Source of the DNA: Patescibacteria group bacterium
GTDB taxonomy: Bacteria; Patescibacteriota; JABMPQ01; JAHIRA01
DNA length: 51,197 bases
NCBI GenBank assembly: GCA_018818205.1
Contig: JAHISJ010000007.1
Span: 1-51,197, forward strand
Reading direction: 5' to 3'
Shown: piece by piece, positions 9,801-20,627 of the stretch
How positions within the stretch are numbered: the first letter of the stretch is position 1
How the letters are laid out: each line of letters opens with the position of its first letter
The notes under the pieces: generated by a model
What the model was told of the DNA's origin: nothing
The model's input: the letters and a program-made list of their open reading frames with translations, nothing else
The model's database searches: none
Made by a program: the position numbers and the translations under genes

Positions 9801-10277
9801 GAAAAAACAACTGTTGGGTATATGTATATTTTGAAGCTGTACCATTTGGTTGAAGATAAAATTCACCAGAGATCAATTGGACCGTACTCACTGGTAACGC
9901 AGCAGCCTCTTGGTGGTAAAGCACAGTTCGGTGGTCAGCGATTTGGAGAAATGGAAGTATGGGCGCTTGAGGGGTATGGTGCGGTACATACGCTCCAAGA
10001 AATGCTCACCATTAAGTCCGATGATGTTATTGGGCGTTCAAAAACGTACGAGAGCATTATTAAGGGCGAAGAAATCAGACAACCAAATATTCCTGAGTCC
10101 TTTAACGTGTTAGTTAAAGAGCTTAAAAGTTTGTCTCTTGAAGTAGAACTACTGGGAACCAAGGATGAATCAGAGGGAGGCGATGAAGATGAGGAGGAGC
10201 AGGAAAAATCGGAAAAGCCCGAGGTTCAAGAAGATAGTGAACCATCACAGGACCCCGTCAAAGAAGATGAAAAATAA
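6804..10277 (+). CDS. rpoB: DNA-directed RNA polymerase subunit beta
   Basis: Conserved RpoB motifs ([49 protein letters not shown]); ATG at 6804 preferred; acidic C-terminal tail. Confidence 0.97.
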   Translation: MLEKNSINAALVGKRKYFTDKHEVIDLPDLIEVQKSSYEWFMEEGLRELFDEISPITDFTGKDLELVVGDYYLDEPKNSEMVAKSRNATYEAAVRVMVELKNKQTGEIKEQEVYLGEFPLMTDRGTFIVNGVERVVVSQLIRSPGVFFTETEVKGEKLFGAKVIPNRGAWLEFETDSHGVIYVKIDRKRKVAATALLRAFGFDSDRDILKHFKDVDTLSDRKIIENTIKKDPSSDTAEGLKEVYKRIRPGDLATVDNAKSLIEAMFFNFDRYDFGKVGRYKLNQRLKLDVENTKENRVFRTDDLIEILRELVRLNVKQGKGDDIDHLGNRRVRAVGELLQNKMRVGLMRMERIAKDRMSTMDINLVTPAQLVNARPVIAATREFFTSSQLSQFMDQTNPLSELAHKRRLSAMGPGGLSRERAGFDVRDVHRSHYGRICPIATPEGPNIGLVGHMACFAHINEYGFIETPYRKVLREVPIKHAEKAKGEIAYKSGIKDPNTGEVVIKGDTVLTANHIATLKKLEKKGLKTIPVKSRVTNDIILLDAFEEELSITAPATTDIDEKGYFERTRAEVRVKGEPSIEPTGQIEYVDVSPKQIVSVSTSLIPFLEHDDANRALMGTNMQRQAVPCIQPQAPLVGTGSEERAARDSGAVILAGDDGEVTHVSGSKIVVKGDKNKKENEYVLHKFLRSNTSTCINQHPICNVGDTVKKGDVLADGPATHHGELAIGQNVLVAFMSWQGGNFEDAILVSERLVREDRYTSIHIEDFSIDVRDTKLGPEVVTRDIPNVSEEKLKDLDEEGVIRVGAQVSSGDILVGKITPKGETELTAEERLLRAIFGEKARDVKDTSLYLQHGEHGKVVDIKIFSRENGDKLQTGVIKTIQVSVAQLRKIQVGDKIAGRHGNKGVISKIVATEDMPHLPDGRTVDIILNPLGVASRMNIGQILETHLGWAACALGYKIATPVLDGISEDQIKGELKKAGIAEDGKVDLIDGRTGEPFKEKTTVGYMYILKLYHLVEDKIHQRSIGPYSLVTQQPLGGKAQFGGQRFGEMEVWALEGYGAVHTLQEMLTIKSDDVIGRSKTYESIIKGEEIRQPNIPESFNVLVKELKSLSLEVELLGTKDESEGGDEDEEEQEKSEKPEVQEDSEPSQDPVKEDEK

Positions 10278-10319
10278 TTACTTTCTTTCTTATCTAACTT
10301 CTCATTTTAAAGTCTATCT

Positions 10320-13300
10320 ATGTCTAATGTCCCAAATGATTTTTCTGGCATAAAGCTCAAACTTGCGTCGCCAGAAAAAGTCCTCGAATGGTCGCATGGC
10401 GAGGTAAAAAAGCCAGAGACGGTAAACTACCGTACTCAAAGACCAGAAAAAGATGGTCTCTTTTGCGAACGAATTTTTGGTCCAACCAAGGATTGGGAGT
10501 GCTATTGTGGAAAATATAAAAGAATTCGATATAAAGGCATTGTTTGTGACAAGTGTGGTGTTGAAGTAACCCGTTCTATCGTGAGACGAGAACGTATGGG
10601 ACACATCAGTCTTGCAGCACCGGTCACGCATGTATGGTTTTTACGTGGCATCCCTTCAAAAATTGGACTTATGCTCGACATTTCTGCACAAAACCTAGAA
10701 AAGGTGATTTATTTTGCGAGCTATATCATTACGTCAGTAGACTTAGAGGCAAAAGAAGATATGTTGTCTCAAGCTGCGGATGAGTTTAAAAAGAAAAAGA
10801 AAGGGCTAAAGAAAATATACGAGGCAAAGATTCAGGAGATAAGGAACGAAGCACTTGAGAAAAAGGCACAGAGCAAAGCAAAAAATATTGACGTACGAGC
10901 AGAAAAACAAGCCCTAAAGTTGGAAGAAGAAAAGGAAAAGCAATCAAAGGAGTTAGGTGATAAATACAATCAGGCTAAGAAAGAAATAGAAAATATTAAA
11001 AAGCTTTCTATTATTTCTGAAATTGAGTACCGTACACTTTCAATGAAGTACGGACATGTTTTTGAAGCAGGCATTGGTGCGGAAGCGGTAAGAAGGGCAC
11101 TTGAAGAGGTTGACCTTAAAGAAGGGATTGAGACACTTAAACAAAATCTTATTGACGCCCCTGCATCACAGAAGAAAAAAATCAGACGCAGGCTCAACCT
11201 GTATCAACATCTTAATAAAAATGAAATTAGACCAGAATGGACGGTACTTAACGTACTTCCAGTTATTCCTCCAGACCTGAGGCCAATGGTGCAGCTCGAT
11301 GGTGGTCGTTTTGCCGCGTCTGATCTTAACGATCTGTATAGACGAGTAATCAATCGTAACAATCGGTTAAAAAGGCTTATAGAAATAAATGCCCCCGAGG
11401 TTATTTGTAGGAATGAAAAGAGAATGTTGCAAGAAGCGGTTGATGCACTTATTGACAATAGCGCGAGACACGGGAAGGCAGTCGCCTCAACATCGGGTCA
11501 AAAGAGGGTGCTTAAGTCCCTTGCTGATATGCTGAGAGGTAAACAGGGTCGGTTTAGACAAAACCTGCTCGGTAAACGTGTTGATTATTCTGGACGAAGT
11601 GTGATTGTTATTGGTCCAAATCTCACTCTTGGTGAGTGTGGAATTCCAAAAACCATGGCACTTGAACTCTTTAAACCATTTGTGATTAACGAACTTATTG
11701 AACAAGAGCATGCACATAATATTAGAAGTGCATCAAGGCTTATAGAAGAAAAGTCGCCGGAAGTATGGGATATGCTTGAAGAGGTTATTAAGGGCCACTT
11801 CATTATGATCAACCGTGCGCCGACACTGCATAGACTAGGAATTCAGGCGTTTCAACCGGTGCTTATAGAAGGTAAGGCGATTCAGATTCACCCTATGGTA
11901 TGTACCGCGTTTAATGCAGACTTTGATGGTGACCAAATGGCCGTACATGTGCCGCTTACCGAGCCTGCACAAAAAGAAGCTCGTGAGATTATGAGCTCAA
12001 CGACCAATTTACTTAAACCGGCAACGGGAAAACCTATCGTGATTGCAACGCAGGACATTGTTTTGGGCTGTTACTACATCTCAACAATTAAGCCTGGTGA
12101 AAAGGGAGAAGGAAAATATTTTGCTTCCGTTGACGAAGCTATGATTGCGTTTGAACACGAACTTATTACACTCAGATCAAAAATTCATGTAAGAATAGCT
12201 CCAGGTGAAATAGTTGAAACATGTGTCGGTCGTATCTTCTTTAACACGATCCTTCCTAAAGAGATGGGATTTGTTAACGTAATACTTGATAAACGGGCCA
12301 TCTCTTCAGTTATTGCAAAGTGTTTAAACACGCTTGGAAATGAAGAAACTGTGGAAATTCTCGATAAACTCAAAGTACTAGGGTTTAAGTATCTCACTAA
12401 ATCAGGTCTTTCATGGGGTATGGATGATTTGCAAGTTCCCGTTGAAAAGAAAGAAATTCTAGGTGAGGCTGAAAAGCAAGTCGAAGAAATCAGACAACAA
12501 TACAAATCGGGATTTTTAACCGATAGTGAACGATACGTAAAAACGATTGAAACATGGGCAACGGCAAAGGATAATATTACTAAGGTATCGACAAAAACAC
12601 TTGATGAATACGGTCCGGTGTATGCCATGGTTGAATCGGGCGCTCGTGGATCCTGGCCGCAGATTGTTCAGATTATGGGTATGAGAGGTCTTATGGCAGC
12701 GCCATCAGGTAAAACTATTGAACTTCCGGTGCGTGATAGCTTTAAAGAAGGGCTTGGAGTGCTTGAGTACTTCATCTCGACGCATGGTGCTCGTAAAGGT
12801 CTTTCTGATACGGCGCTTAGGACTGCCAACGCTGGTTATTTGACGCGTCGTCTTATTGATGTTGCGCAAGATATGGTTGTTTTTGAAAAGAATTGCGGTG
12901 CAAAAGAGAGTATTGAGGTTAATAAAAAGGACAGTGATAGAATAAATGAAACAGTTGGTTCACGGTCTCTTGGTAGAACGGCAGCACAAGATATTGTTGA
13001 TCCAAAAACAGGTGAAGTCATCATCAAATCAGGAAAAATTGTGGGAGATGAAGAGGCAAAAAAGATCGATGATGCAGACATTGAGGCAGTAAACATAAGA
13101 TCAGTGATTACGTGCAAAGCATTAAGAGGTTTATGTAGCAAGTGCTATGGATGGGATTTGGGAAACAGAAAACAGGTCGAGATTGGCCAAGCGGTAGGTA
13201 TTGTCGCTGCACAGTCAATTGGTGAACCGGGCACACAGCTGACGATGCGTACCTTCCATACGGGTGGTGTTGCCGGTGATGGTGATATTACGCAGGGTCT

Positions 13301-14162
13301 TCCTCGGGTAGAAGAACTTTTTGAGGCTAGAAACATTAAAAAGCCGGCGGTAGTTGCTGAGCTTGATGGTGTGTGCCATGTTAAAGAAGAAGGTGAAAAG
13401 AAAATCATTAATATTGTTTCAAAAGACGTCAAAAAAGCTGATATTGAAAAGGACTTTAAGAAGGGATCAGCAAAAGTAAAAAATGATTCTGTGATAACCA
13501 AAGGAACACTTCTTGGCCTTTCAACAGAAGGAAAGCAGATTAAAGCACCGTTTGATGGTATTGTTCGTATAGAAAAGGACACATTTGCTCTCTTTAAAGA
13601 AGGCACGATTGAAAAGCAGTATACGCTTCCTAGTGATTCAATCCTTTGGGTGCAAGATGGTGATTTGGTTGTAAAAGGACAACAACTCACTGAAGGACAT
13701 GTAGATGTTCAGCATCTCTTTAAAGTCGCCGGAAGAAAAGTGGTGCAGAAGTATATACTTGGCGACGTGCAGTATATTTATGCAAGCCAAGGGCAAGAAG
13801 TGAATGACAAACACGTAGAAATCATTATTCGGCAGATGCTTTCAAAAGTGGTGATCAGAGAAGAAGGCGAAAGCGAGTTTTTGGTAGGAGACGTTATTAG
13901 CAGAGCACAATTCTTTAATGCGATAAGCGTGTTAAAGAAGGATAATAAGAAACCGCCGGTAGCGGAGGATTTGCTCCTTGGGATTACAAAGGCATCGCTT
14001 TCAACTGAGAGTTTCCTTGCCGGAGCATCGTTCCAAGAAACTGCCAAAGTATTGATTGACGCAGCAATCGCAGGGAAGGTTGATCACCTTAGAGGGCTAA
14101 AAGAAAACGTGATCATTGGTAAATTGATCCCGGTTGGTACAGCATTCAGAAAACCTGCGTAA
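10320..14162 (+). CDS. rpoC: DNA-directed RNA polymerase subunit beta'
   Basis: [23 protein letters not shown] zinc motif, [15 protein letters not shown] catalytic motif, [16 protein letters not shown]. Confidence 0.97.
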   Translation: MSNVPNDFSGIKLKLASPEKVLEWSHGEVKKPETVNYRTQRPEKDGLFCERIFGPTKDWECYCGKYKRIRYKGIVCDKCGVEVTRSIVRRERMGHISLAAPVTHVWFLRGIPSKIGLMLDISAQNLEKVIYFASYIITSVDLEAKEDMLSQAADEFKKKKKGLKKIYEAKIQEIRNEALEKKAQSKAKNIDVRAEKQALKLEEEKEKQSKELGDKYNQAKKEIENIKKLSIISEIEYRTLSMKYGHVFEAGIGAEAVRRALEEVDLKEGIETLKQNLIDAPASQKKKIRRRLNLYQHLNKNEIRPEWTVLNVLPVIPPDLRPMVQLDGGRFAASDLNDLYRRVINRNNRLKRLIEINAPEVICRNEKRMLQEAVDALIDNSARHGKAVASTSGQKRVLKSLADMLRGKQGRFRQNLLGKRVDYSGRSVIVIGPNLTLGECGIPKTMALELFKPFVINELIEQEHAHNIRSASRLIEEKSPEVWDMLEEVIKGHFIMINRAPTLHRLGIQAFQPVLIEGKAIQIHPMVCTAFNADFDGDQMAVHVPLTEPAQKEAREIMSSTTNLLKPATGKPIVIATQDIVLGCYYISTIKPGEKGEGKYFASVDEAMIAFEHELITLRSKIHVRIAPGEIVETCVGRIFFNTILPKEMGFVNVILDKRAISSVIAKCLNTLGNEETVEILDKLKVLGFKYLTKSGLSWGMDDLQVPVEKKEILGEAEKQVEEIRQQYKSGFLTDSERYVKTIETWATAKDNITKVSTKTLDEYGPVYAMVESGARGSWPQIVQIMGMRGLMAAPSGKTIELPVRDSFKEGLGVLEYFISTHGARKGLSDTALRTANAGYLTRRLIDVAQDMVVFEKNCGAKESIEVNKKDSDRINETVGSRSLGRTAAQDIVDPKTGEVIIKSGKIVGDEEAKKIDDADIEAVNIRSVITCKALRGLCSKCYGWDLGNRKQVEIGQAVGIVAAQSIGEPGTQLTMRTFHTGGVAGDGDITQGLPRVEELFEARNIKKPAVVAELDGVCHVKEEGEKKIINIVSKDVKKADIEKDFKKGSAKVKNDSVITKGTLLGLSTEGKQIKAPFDGIVRIEKDTFALFKEGTIEKQYTLPSDSILWVQDGDLVVKGQQLTEGHVDVQHLFKVAGRKVVQKYILGDVQYIYASQGQEVNDKHVEIIIRQMLSKVVIREEGESEFLVGDVISRAQFFNAISVLKKDNKKPPVAEDLLLGITKASLSTESFLAGASFQETAKVLIDAAIAGKVDHLRGLKENVIIGKLIPVGTAFRKPA

Positions 14163-14187
14163 AAGAACCGTTGTATCGATTTCGTAG

Positions 14188-14214
14188 GGGTGGCACGTAT
14201 GCCACCCTTTTTTT
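14188..14214 (+). terminator. Terminator after rpoC
   Basis: GGGTGGC-ACGTAT-GCCACCC followed by a T run. Confidence 0.75.
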
Positions 14215-14250
14215 GAATGATTCCTCCTCTTTTCTAAGGGAGAGGAAAGA

Positions 14251-14277
14251 ACCTCCACCCCTTATTAAAGGGGAGGG
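14251..14277. repeat. REP-like CCTCCACCCCTT/AAAGGGGAGGG palindrome
   Basis: Shares TAAAGGGGAGGGAATA with the element at 50825-50848. Confidence 0.45.
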
Positions 14278-14294
14278 AATAATAATATCTCTTT

Positions 14295-14323
14295 TTGACC
14301 ATAAAACCAAAGTAGTATACACT
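14295..14323 (+). promoter_or_regulatory. Promoter upstream of ftsK
   Basis: TTGACC, 17 nt, TACACT. Confidence 0.5.
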
Positions 14324-14376
14324 GTAACTACACTTTACGTGACGAGGAGTCACATGCTTTCTAATCCACGCATTTC

Positions 14377-16611
14377 ATGGGAAGAAAAAGAAAAAGAGGA
14401 AGACCTCGGAAAAAAAGAAAGGTTGAGACACCAAAAGAAACACCACTCGGATTTATTTTCCAAAAGAAAATGAGTCCAGAGACGTTTTGGGGTATTATTA
14501 CAGTTGTCTTTTTTGTGCTAGGGCTTATAATCTTTTTAAGTCTTATTGGTGTTGCAGGGAGATTGGGTGATGTATTGGAAAAAGGACTTAAAGTGTCCTT
14601 TGGCTACGGAGCATATTTAATACCATTTGCGCTTATATGGGGCGCATATCTGCTTTTAAAAACGCAAAGAAATAAAGAGTATCAAATTAAGAACACGGAG
14701 ATTGTTGGTGTGGTACTTCTGTTTATTTGTCTTGGTGGATTTTTCCATTCTTTGTCAAAACCTACTGAGTATTTACACAATGCTCAAGCGGGACTTGGCG
14801 GTGGTTATGTAGGATATATAGTACTTTTCCCGCTTGAGAAAGTGATTGGTATTTGGGCGTCGTTTGTGGTGCTTATTGCGTGCGGCATAGTAGGCGTTGT
14901 TTTAGTGCTTAATAAAACACCGGGAGAGCTTGTTGATCTACTCATACAGTTTAAAAAGTTTAGTGTTTCATTTTTTGATAAATTTAGAAAGAGAAAAGCA
15001 ATCCAAAGTGCAGGGCTTAGGGTAAAAGGGCTTGATAATAATTATGATGGTGACATAGACGGGGAAGGACAAAAAAAGGAGGCAGGAACATCACTTTTTA
15101 AGACAAAGTCGTTTCCTGCCCTTTCATTCAAAAAGAAAAAGGAAAAGCAGGATTCGCCTGTTCAGACATCTAGAGCAGAAAGCAACTACAAGCCGTATCC
15201 GTTGTCTCTTCTTGATACTAAAGGAGGCCGGCCGGAAAGTGGTGATATACGGGCAAATGCACAAATTATTGAGCAAACGCTTAAAAGCTTTGACATTGGG
15301 GTTTCTATGGAGGAAGTTAATATTGGTCCAACGGTGACGCAGTATACTTTTAGGCCGCGGAAGGGTGTTAAACTTCATCAAATTACGACTCTTCAAAATG
15401 ATCTCTCACTTGCTCTTGCCGCACATCCTTTAAGAATAGAAGCACCTATTCCCGGAAGATCACTCGTAGGTATAGAAATTCCAAACAAGAAAGTAGCGCT
15501 CGTAAGACTCAGAGAGATATTAGAAAGTCCTGAATATCAAAAGGCGCCGGGAATGTTAAATGTTTCGCTTGGGCGTGATGTCTCAGGAAACCCAAACGTA
15601 TCAGATATCAGTAAAATGCCTCATCTCTTGATTGCCGGTGCAACGGGAAGCGGTAAATCGGTTGCTATTCATGTCATTGTCTTGTCTCTTCTTGCACAAA
15701 ACAGTCCTGAGGATTTGCGTCTTATTCTGGTTGACCCAAAGAAGGTTGAGCTGACTTGTTACAATGATGTCCCGCATCTTCTTACTCCCGTTATTACTGA
15801 TGTTGACAAGACGATTAATTCGCTCAGATGGACGGTTGCAGAGATGGAGCGGCGCTTTATACTTCTTTCCGAAAGCGGTAAGCGTGATATTCAGTCCTAC
15901 AACAAAGCGTATCCGGACAATAAGCTTCCTTACATTGTTGCGGTTATTGATGAACTTGCTGATCTTATGTCTGTTGCCGCAAATGAGGTGGAGGCAGCGG
16001 TCGTGCGGCTTGCTCAAATGTCTCGAGCGGTGGGAATTCACTTAATACTGGCGACCCAGAGACCATCGGTAAATATTATCACGGGTCTTATTAAAGCAAA
16101 CATTACCGCACGAATTGCGTTTACCGTTGCGTCTCAAGTAGATTCACGAACCATTATTGACTCTGCCGGCGCAGAGAAGCTGCTTGGAAAGGGTGATATG
16201 CTGTATGTGGCAAGTGAACTAGGAAAACCTCGACGAATTCAAGGCGCGTATATTACTGAAAATGAAATCGGTAAAGTTGTTTCGTATATAAAAGAGCAAG
16301 GGGAGCCTGAGTATAATGAAGAGGTGGTTGAAAAAAATAAGACGTCGCGCGTTGTTGGCGCTACTCAGTCTATGGATGATGAAGACGATTATTTTGATGA
16401 GGCACGAACCATTGTAATACAAGCGGGTAAGGCATCTGCATCGCTGCTCCAGCGGCGTCTTAAAGTAGGATACGCGCGCGCGGCAAGATTACTTGATTCT
16501 TTGGAGGAGCAAGGTATAGTAGGACCTGCGGATGGTGCAAAGCCACGTGAAGTGTTTGTGCAAACAAATGATGATATGGGTGATGATATGCCCCCGGCTG
16601 ATTTAGCGTAA
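14377..16611 (+). CDS. ftsK: FtsK/SpoIIIE-family DNA translocase
   Basis: N-terminal TM segments, Walker A GATGSGKSV, DPKKVELTCYNDVPHLLTPVITD, C-terminal gamma-like winged helix. Confidence 0.93.
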   Translation: MGRKRKRGRPRKKRKVETPKETPLGFIFQKKMSPETFWGIITVVFFVLGLIIFLSLIGVAGRLGDVLEKGLKVSFGYGAYLIPFALIWGAYLLLKTQRNKEYQIKNTEIVGVVLLFICLGGFFHSLSKPTEYLHNAQAGLGGGYVGYIVLFPLEKVIGIWASFVVLIACGIVGVVLVLNKTPGELVDLLIQFKKFSVSFFDKFRKRKAIQSAGLRVKGLDNNYDGDIDGEGQKKEAGTSLFKTKSFPALSFKKKKEKQDSPVQTSRAESNYKPYPLSLLDTKGGRPESGDIRANAQIIEQTLKSFDIGVSMEEVNIGPTVTQYTFRPRKGVKLHQITTLQNDLSLALAAHPLRIEAPIPGRSLVGIEIPNKKVALVRLREILESPEYQKAPGMLNVSLGRDVSGNPNVSDISKMPHLLIAGATGSGKSVAIHVIVLSLLAQNSPEDLRLILVDPKKVELTCYNDVPHLLTPVITDVDKTINSLRWTVAEMERRFILLSESGKRDIQSYNKAYPDNKLPYIVAVIDELADLMSVAANEVEAAVVRLAQMSRAVGIHLILATQRPSVNIITGLIKANITARIAFTVASQVDSRTIIDSAGAEKLLGKGDMLYVASELGKPRRIQGAYITENEIGKVVSYIKEQGEPEYNEEVVEKNKTSRVVGATQSMDDEDDYFDEARTIVIQAGKASASLLQRRLKVGYARAARLLDSLEEQGIVGPADGAKPREVFVQTNDDMGDDMPPADLA

Positions 16612-16622
16612 TTTCTCACAAC

Positions 16623-17309
16623 ATGGCAAATAGGGATTTTTCAAGCAAAGGAGAAGCGGTTCCCCATACTATTGGGGAAATTTTTTACTATGAAAGAAAC
16701 AGAAGACGCTACACTCTTAGTCAAATAGCAAAAGAATTAAATATTCGCAAAACGTACTTGGAACTTTTGGAGGATGATGCACTCGACAAGCTTCCTGCAG
16801 ACGTGTATACCAAAAACTACGTAAAGCGCTATGCTGATTTTCTTCACGTAGATAGTGATGCGATGATTGAGCTCTATGAAAAGGAAAAAAACGTGGTTAA
16901 GAAGGTACGTGATGAAGACGACCCGGGTAAAGTATTTTCTGAAAAGAAACGAAAGTTCTCTTTTATACTAACACCAAAAATAGCGAGGCGCTTTGGCATT
17001 CTTCTCCTTGTTGTCGTTTTTCTTTTTTATATTTGGTATCAAGTGAGTGATCTCTCTGCTCCACCGGAACTGACCATTATTGAGCCATCACAAAACGAAA
17101 CAACAATCACAGAAACATCTGTATTAGTAATTGGTGAGACAAGTCAAGACGCAGCTTTGACGATTAATGGCGAGCCTATTCATTTAACCAGTGATGGTAC
17201 GTTTCAGGAGACTATTGCACTTCAAAAAGGAATTAATGAGCTCAAGTTTGAGGTGGTAAATAAGCTCGGGAAGAAACGAGAGGTTGAAAAGAAAGTCTAT
17301 GTAGAATAA
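16623..17309 (+). CDS. RodZ-like protein: cytoplasmic HTH, single TM, extracellular Ig-like domain
   Basis: HTH (RRRYTLSQIAKELNIRKTYLELLEDD), Y/K-rich linker, TM (FGILLLVVVFLFYIWY). Confidence 0.75.
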   Translation: MANRDFSSKGEAVPHTIGEIFYYERNRRRYTLSQIAKELNIRKTYLELLEDDALDKLPADVYTKNYVKRYADFLHVDSDAMIELYEKEKNVVKKVRDEDDPGKVFSEKKRKFSFILTPKIARRFGILLLVVVFLFYIWYQVSDLSAPPELTIIEPSQNETTITETSVLVIGETSQDAALTINGEPIHLTSDGTFQETIALQKGINELKFEVVNKLGKKREVEKKVYVE

Positions 17310-17383
17310 AATAAGAGTAAGGGTAATAAATAATAAATAACGTTTATCAAAGGCGGATAGATAAACAGAAAGGGAAGAATCTC

Positions 17384-18421
17384 ATGCCCAAAAAAAAGGC
17401 GACAGTAAAAGTGGAGAAAAAGAATCCAAAAGAGGAGGCAGTCCAAAACGCCATTGATCAAATCAAAGAACGATATGGCGATGGCGCTATCATGAAGTTA
17501 GGTGACGTGCGTACTATTGATGTTGATGCAATCCCAACAGGGTCAATCTCACTTGATATTGCACTCGGTGTTGGCGGCATACCTAAGGGACGTGTCATTG
17601 AGATATTTGGACCAGAGAGTTCCGGTAAAACAACACTTGCTGAGCACATTGTAGCGAGCGTTCAAAAGCGCGGTGGTGTTGCTGCATATGTAGATGCAGA
17701 GCATGCGCTTGATCCGGACTATGCAAAAAAGATTGGCGTGGACATAGAAAAACTGCTTATCTCACAGCCAGAGACGGGGGAGCAAGCGCTCGAGATCGTT
17801 GAGACACTTGTTCGCTCAAATGCAGTGGATATTGTGGTGATTGACTCAGTTGCAGCGCTCACTCCTCGCGCTGAGATTGAGGGCGAAATGGGAGACTCGC
17901 ATATGGGTCTTCAGGCAAGGCTTATGTCACAAGCGTTAAGAAAACTTACCGGCGTTGTGTCAAAATCACGAACCACCGTTATCTTCATTAATCAAATCAG
18001 AATGAAGATTGGGATTATGTTTGGAAATCCTGAAGAAACTCCCGGTGGTAAAGCACTTAAGTTTTATTCGTCAGTCAGAATTGACTTGAGACGATCTGCA
18101 CAGATTAAGCTTGGTGAGAAGATTATTGGAAACAGAGTAAAAGTAAAAGTGGTAAAGAATAAAGTAGCGCCACCGTTCCAAACAGCAGAATTTGACATTA
18201 TGTATAATGAAGGAATTTCACGAATGGGAGATCTCCTTGATACTGGTGTTAGAATGAAGATCGTTGATAAGAGCGGTGCATGGTTTACGTATAATGGTGA
18301 ACAGCTTGGTCAAGGGAGAGAAGCATCAAAAATCTATCTCAAAGAACACAAAAAAGTTGCCAAAGAAATAGAAAAGAAAGTATGGGAGTACATTAAGGCT
18401 GAGGCAAAAGAAGAAGAATAA
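17384..18421 (+). CDS. recA: Recombinase RecA
   Basis: GPESSGKTT Walker [49 protein letters not shown]. Confidence 0.98.
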   Translation: MPKKKATVKVEKKNPKEEAVQNAIDQIKERYGDGAIMKLGDVRTIDVDAIPTGSISLDIALGVGGIPKGRVIEIFGPESSGKTTLAEHIVASVQKRGGVAAYVDAEHALDPDYAKKIGVDIEKLLISQPETGEQALEIVETLVRSNAVDIVVIDSVAALTPRAEIEGEMGDSHMGLQARLMSQALRKLTGVVSKSRTTVIFINQIRMKIGIMFGNPEETPGGKALKFYSSVRIDLRRSAQIKLGEKIIGNRVKVKVVKNKVAPPFQTAEFDIMYNEGISRMGDLLDTGVRMKIVDKSGAWFTYNGEQLGQGREASKIYLKEHKKVAKEIEKKVWEYIKAEAKEEE

Positions 18422-18438
18422 GTATAACGTGCCAAATC

Positions 18439-19020
18439 ATGGCGCAAACACAAAACTCAAAGTACAGAGGTCCGCTTAAGGCTGCGCCTTTAGATATGGT
18501 GAGACCACAAAGAAAAAGCATATCTAGCCAAAGCAGGCAGACTTCTTATGAAATGCGAAGAAGACGCGTGCAAAAACCGGTAAGTGAGACTCCACAGGAG
18601 CCTCACTTACCCAGGCGGGATCAAGCAAAGCCTGCAAATCGCTCTGAAGAGGCTCCTCGTGTACTAAGCGATCCAGCACCTCGAGTGGCAAAACAACCAG
18701 AGCAAAAAACGCAGTCACCGCATACATTCAAAAAGAACCATGATCGTGAAACCAAACGGCCAAAACGAGGACGACGTTTTTTTGGCACGTGCTCTGTGCT
18801 CCTTGCACTCAATATAATTGTGCTTGGCGTGTTAATTTATTATGTGAGCAAAGTAGCACGAACGGTTGAAGCGTGGGACACGGAAGACATAAAAAATCAC
18901 ATTACTGAGACGTTGAATTTTCAGGAAGAAGCGCCGTCACAAAACGATGAGTTTTTTAACAAGATCATGGAGTCATCCGATCTTGAAAATGCAGTAAATA
19001 CCAACACAAAAGCAGAATAA
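18439..19020 (+). CDS. Hypothetical single-TM protein
   Basis: Basic disordered N-terminus, one TM (SVLLALNIIVLGVLIYYVS), downstream of recA. Confidence 0.6.
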   Translation: MAQTQNSKYRGPLKAAPLDMVRPQRKSISSQSRQTSYEMRRRRVQKPVSETPQEPHLPRRDQAKPANRSEEAPRVLSDPAPRVAKQPEQKTQSPHTFKKNHDRETKRPKRGRRFFGTCSVLLALNIIVLGVLIYYVSKVARTVEAWDTEDIKNHITETLNFQEEAPSQNDEFFNKIMESSDLENAVNTNTKAE

Positions 19021-19086
19021 AACATTGACGCATTCCTCTTTTTCTGGTTCAATTAAAGGTCTGAACGTCTTTTTTTAGGAGGAATA

Positions 19087-19515
19087 GTGGAAAAAGTTAT
19101 TATAGGCGCCTCGATTTTTTACTATTGGACGCATTTTAGTAATGATTTATTGAGAGAAGTACTCATTTCTTGCGGAGGGGATAAAGCACTTATTTTTTTG
19201 GGAGAAGTAACCGATGTTCGATTAGTCCATCTGCTGCAGTGGGGTTATTTATCCCGCAAAGGAAAAACGTGGGAAGTTGTAGTTAAAGGCGAAACGACGT
19301 GGAATGAAAGAGATCAGTTTGCATCGTTTTTACAGATTTGGACTTCGGGTTATGAAGTTAATTTCTGTGGAATGCCGTATGAATCTTTGGGGACTATCTC
19401 TAAAGAAGTTCATGAGGAAGTTCATGGAGCAGACATTGCATGTGAGCAAGCAATTTTTTTAATCCCGCCAGAGACATATTATGCATCAGGCGAAACAACC
19501 ATTCAGTTTGAGTAA
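19087..19515 (+). CDS. Hypothetical protein (GTG start)
   Basis: AGGAGG Shine-Dalgarno before GTG; 142 aa, no recognised family. Confidence 0.5.
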   Translation: MEKVIIGASIFYYWTHFSNDLLREVLISCGGDKALIFLGEVTDVRLVHLLQWGYLSRKGKTWEVVVKGETTWNERDQFASFLQIWTSGYEVNFCGMPYESLGTISKEVHEEVHGADIACEQAIFLIPPETYYASGETTIQFE

Positions 19516-19640
19516 GGCACAAGCTTTACTCTTTTTTGATGGAAAAAAAGAGCATTTCTTGTGCAAGCGGTGTTTTAGGGTCTTTTATGAGAACGCAGGA
19601 TGCAGTACAATAAAGATATACGTTACAAATAACAACATGT

Positions 19641-20600
19641 ATGAAGTATACTTGCCTTTTTTCTGAAATAGGTAAAAAAGATGTGGCACGTGCCGGCGGT
19701 AAGGGTGCGTCGCTTGGAGAAATGACTAAAAAGGGATTCCCCGTACCTCCCGGTTTTGTTGTTGTAAGTTTTGCGTTTGAGAGTTTTTTGAAAGTAACAG
19801 ATTTACATGTAGAAATCAGCGCATTACTTGACACGGTCAATATACATGAAATACATACTGTTGAGAACGCTGCGTCAAAAATACAGAATTTGATTCTTCA
19901 AGCATATATGCCACATGAAATAGAAGAACACATTTTATGTTCTTTCAAAAAACTTAATACACCTTATGTCGCGGTGAGATCAAGTGCTACCGCGGAAGAT
20001 TCTTTAGAAGCTGCGTGGGCGGGCCAGCTTGAAAGTTATTTAAACACAACAGAAAAAACACTACTTTTGCATGTTCAGAAATGTTGGGCGTCACTTTTTA
20101 CACCACGAGCCATTTTTTATCGCTTAGAAAAAAATCTTATAAAAAATCCAATTTCCGTTGCAGTTGTTGTGCAAAAGATGATTCAAAGTGACGCGTCAGG
20201 TGTTGCGTTTTCTGTTCATCCTGTGACAGAAGATAAAAATCAGATGATTGTAGAAGCGTCGTATGGTTTGGGTGAGGCGGTTGTGTCAGGGAGTGTAACC
20301 CCGGATAGCTATGTGGTTCAAAAAAAGCCTCTTGCTCTATATGATATAAACGTGTGCGTTCAAACAAAGGGATTGTATCGTGGAAAAGAGGGTAATGAAT
20401 GGAAAAAAATCCCCCAAAAAAAAGGAGAGAGACAAGTACTTTTAGATAAAGAAATTCTTGAGCTTGCAAGAATTATTATGACCCAAGAAGAACATTGTGG
20501 CTTTCCGGTGGATGTTGAATGGGCGCTGGAAAAAGGAAAATTTTACGTCTTACAAAGTCGCCCCATCACTACACTAAAAAACAAAAAGCTCGCTTCATAA
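19641..20600 (+). CDS. Stand-alone PEP synthase/PPDK N-terminal (ATP-grasp) domain protein
   Basis: GGKGASLGEMTKKGFPVPPGFVV, VAVRSSATAEDS, SDASGVAFSVHPVT, ends at VLQSRPIT; no swivel or TIM-barrel domain follows. Confidence 0.88.
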   Translation: MKYTCLFSEIGKKDVARAGGKGASLGEMTKKGFPVPPGFVVVSFAFESFLKVTDLHVEISALLDTVNIHEIHTVENAASKIQNLILQAYMPHEIEEHILCSFKKLNTPYVAVRSSATAEDSLEAAWAGQLESYLNTTEKTLLLHVQKCWASLFTPRAIFYRLEKNLIKNPISVAVVVQKMIQSDASGVAFSVHPVTEDKNQMIVEASYGLGEAVVSGSVTPDSYVVQKKPLALYDINVCVQTKGLYRGKEGNEWKKIPQKKGERQVLLDKEILELARIIMTQEEHCGFPVDVEWALEKGKFYVLQSRPITTLKNKKLAS

Positions 20601-20611
20601 AGAAACGAGCA
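20588..20611. terminator. Hairpin between convergent genes
   Basis: GCTCGcTTCATAAAGAAaCGAGC with flanking A/T. Confidence 0.4.
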
Positions 20612-20627
20612 TCATACAATAAAGTGG

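Noticed and set aside
10791-11040. Coiled-coil insertion in RpoC as a novelty
   Set aside because: K/E-rich insertions in this part of beta' occur in several lineages; not distinctive without an alignment.
7056-13690. Numerous overlapping ORFs inside rpoB and rpoC
   Set aside because: Six-frame artefacts; the long plus-strand frames carry unmistakable RpoB/RpoC motifs.
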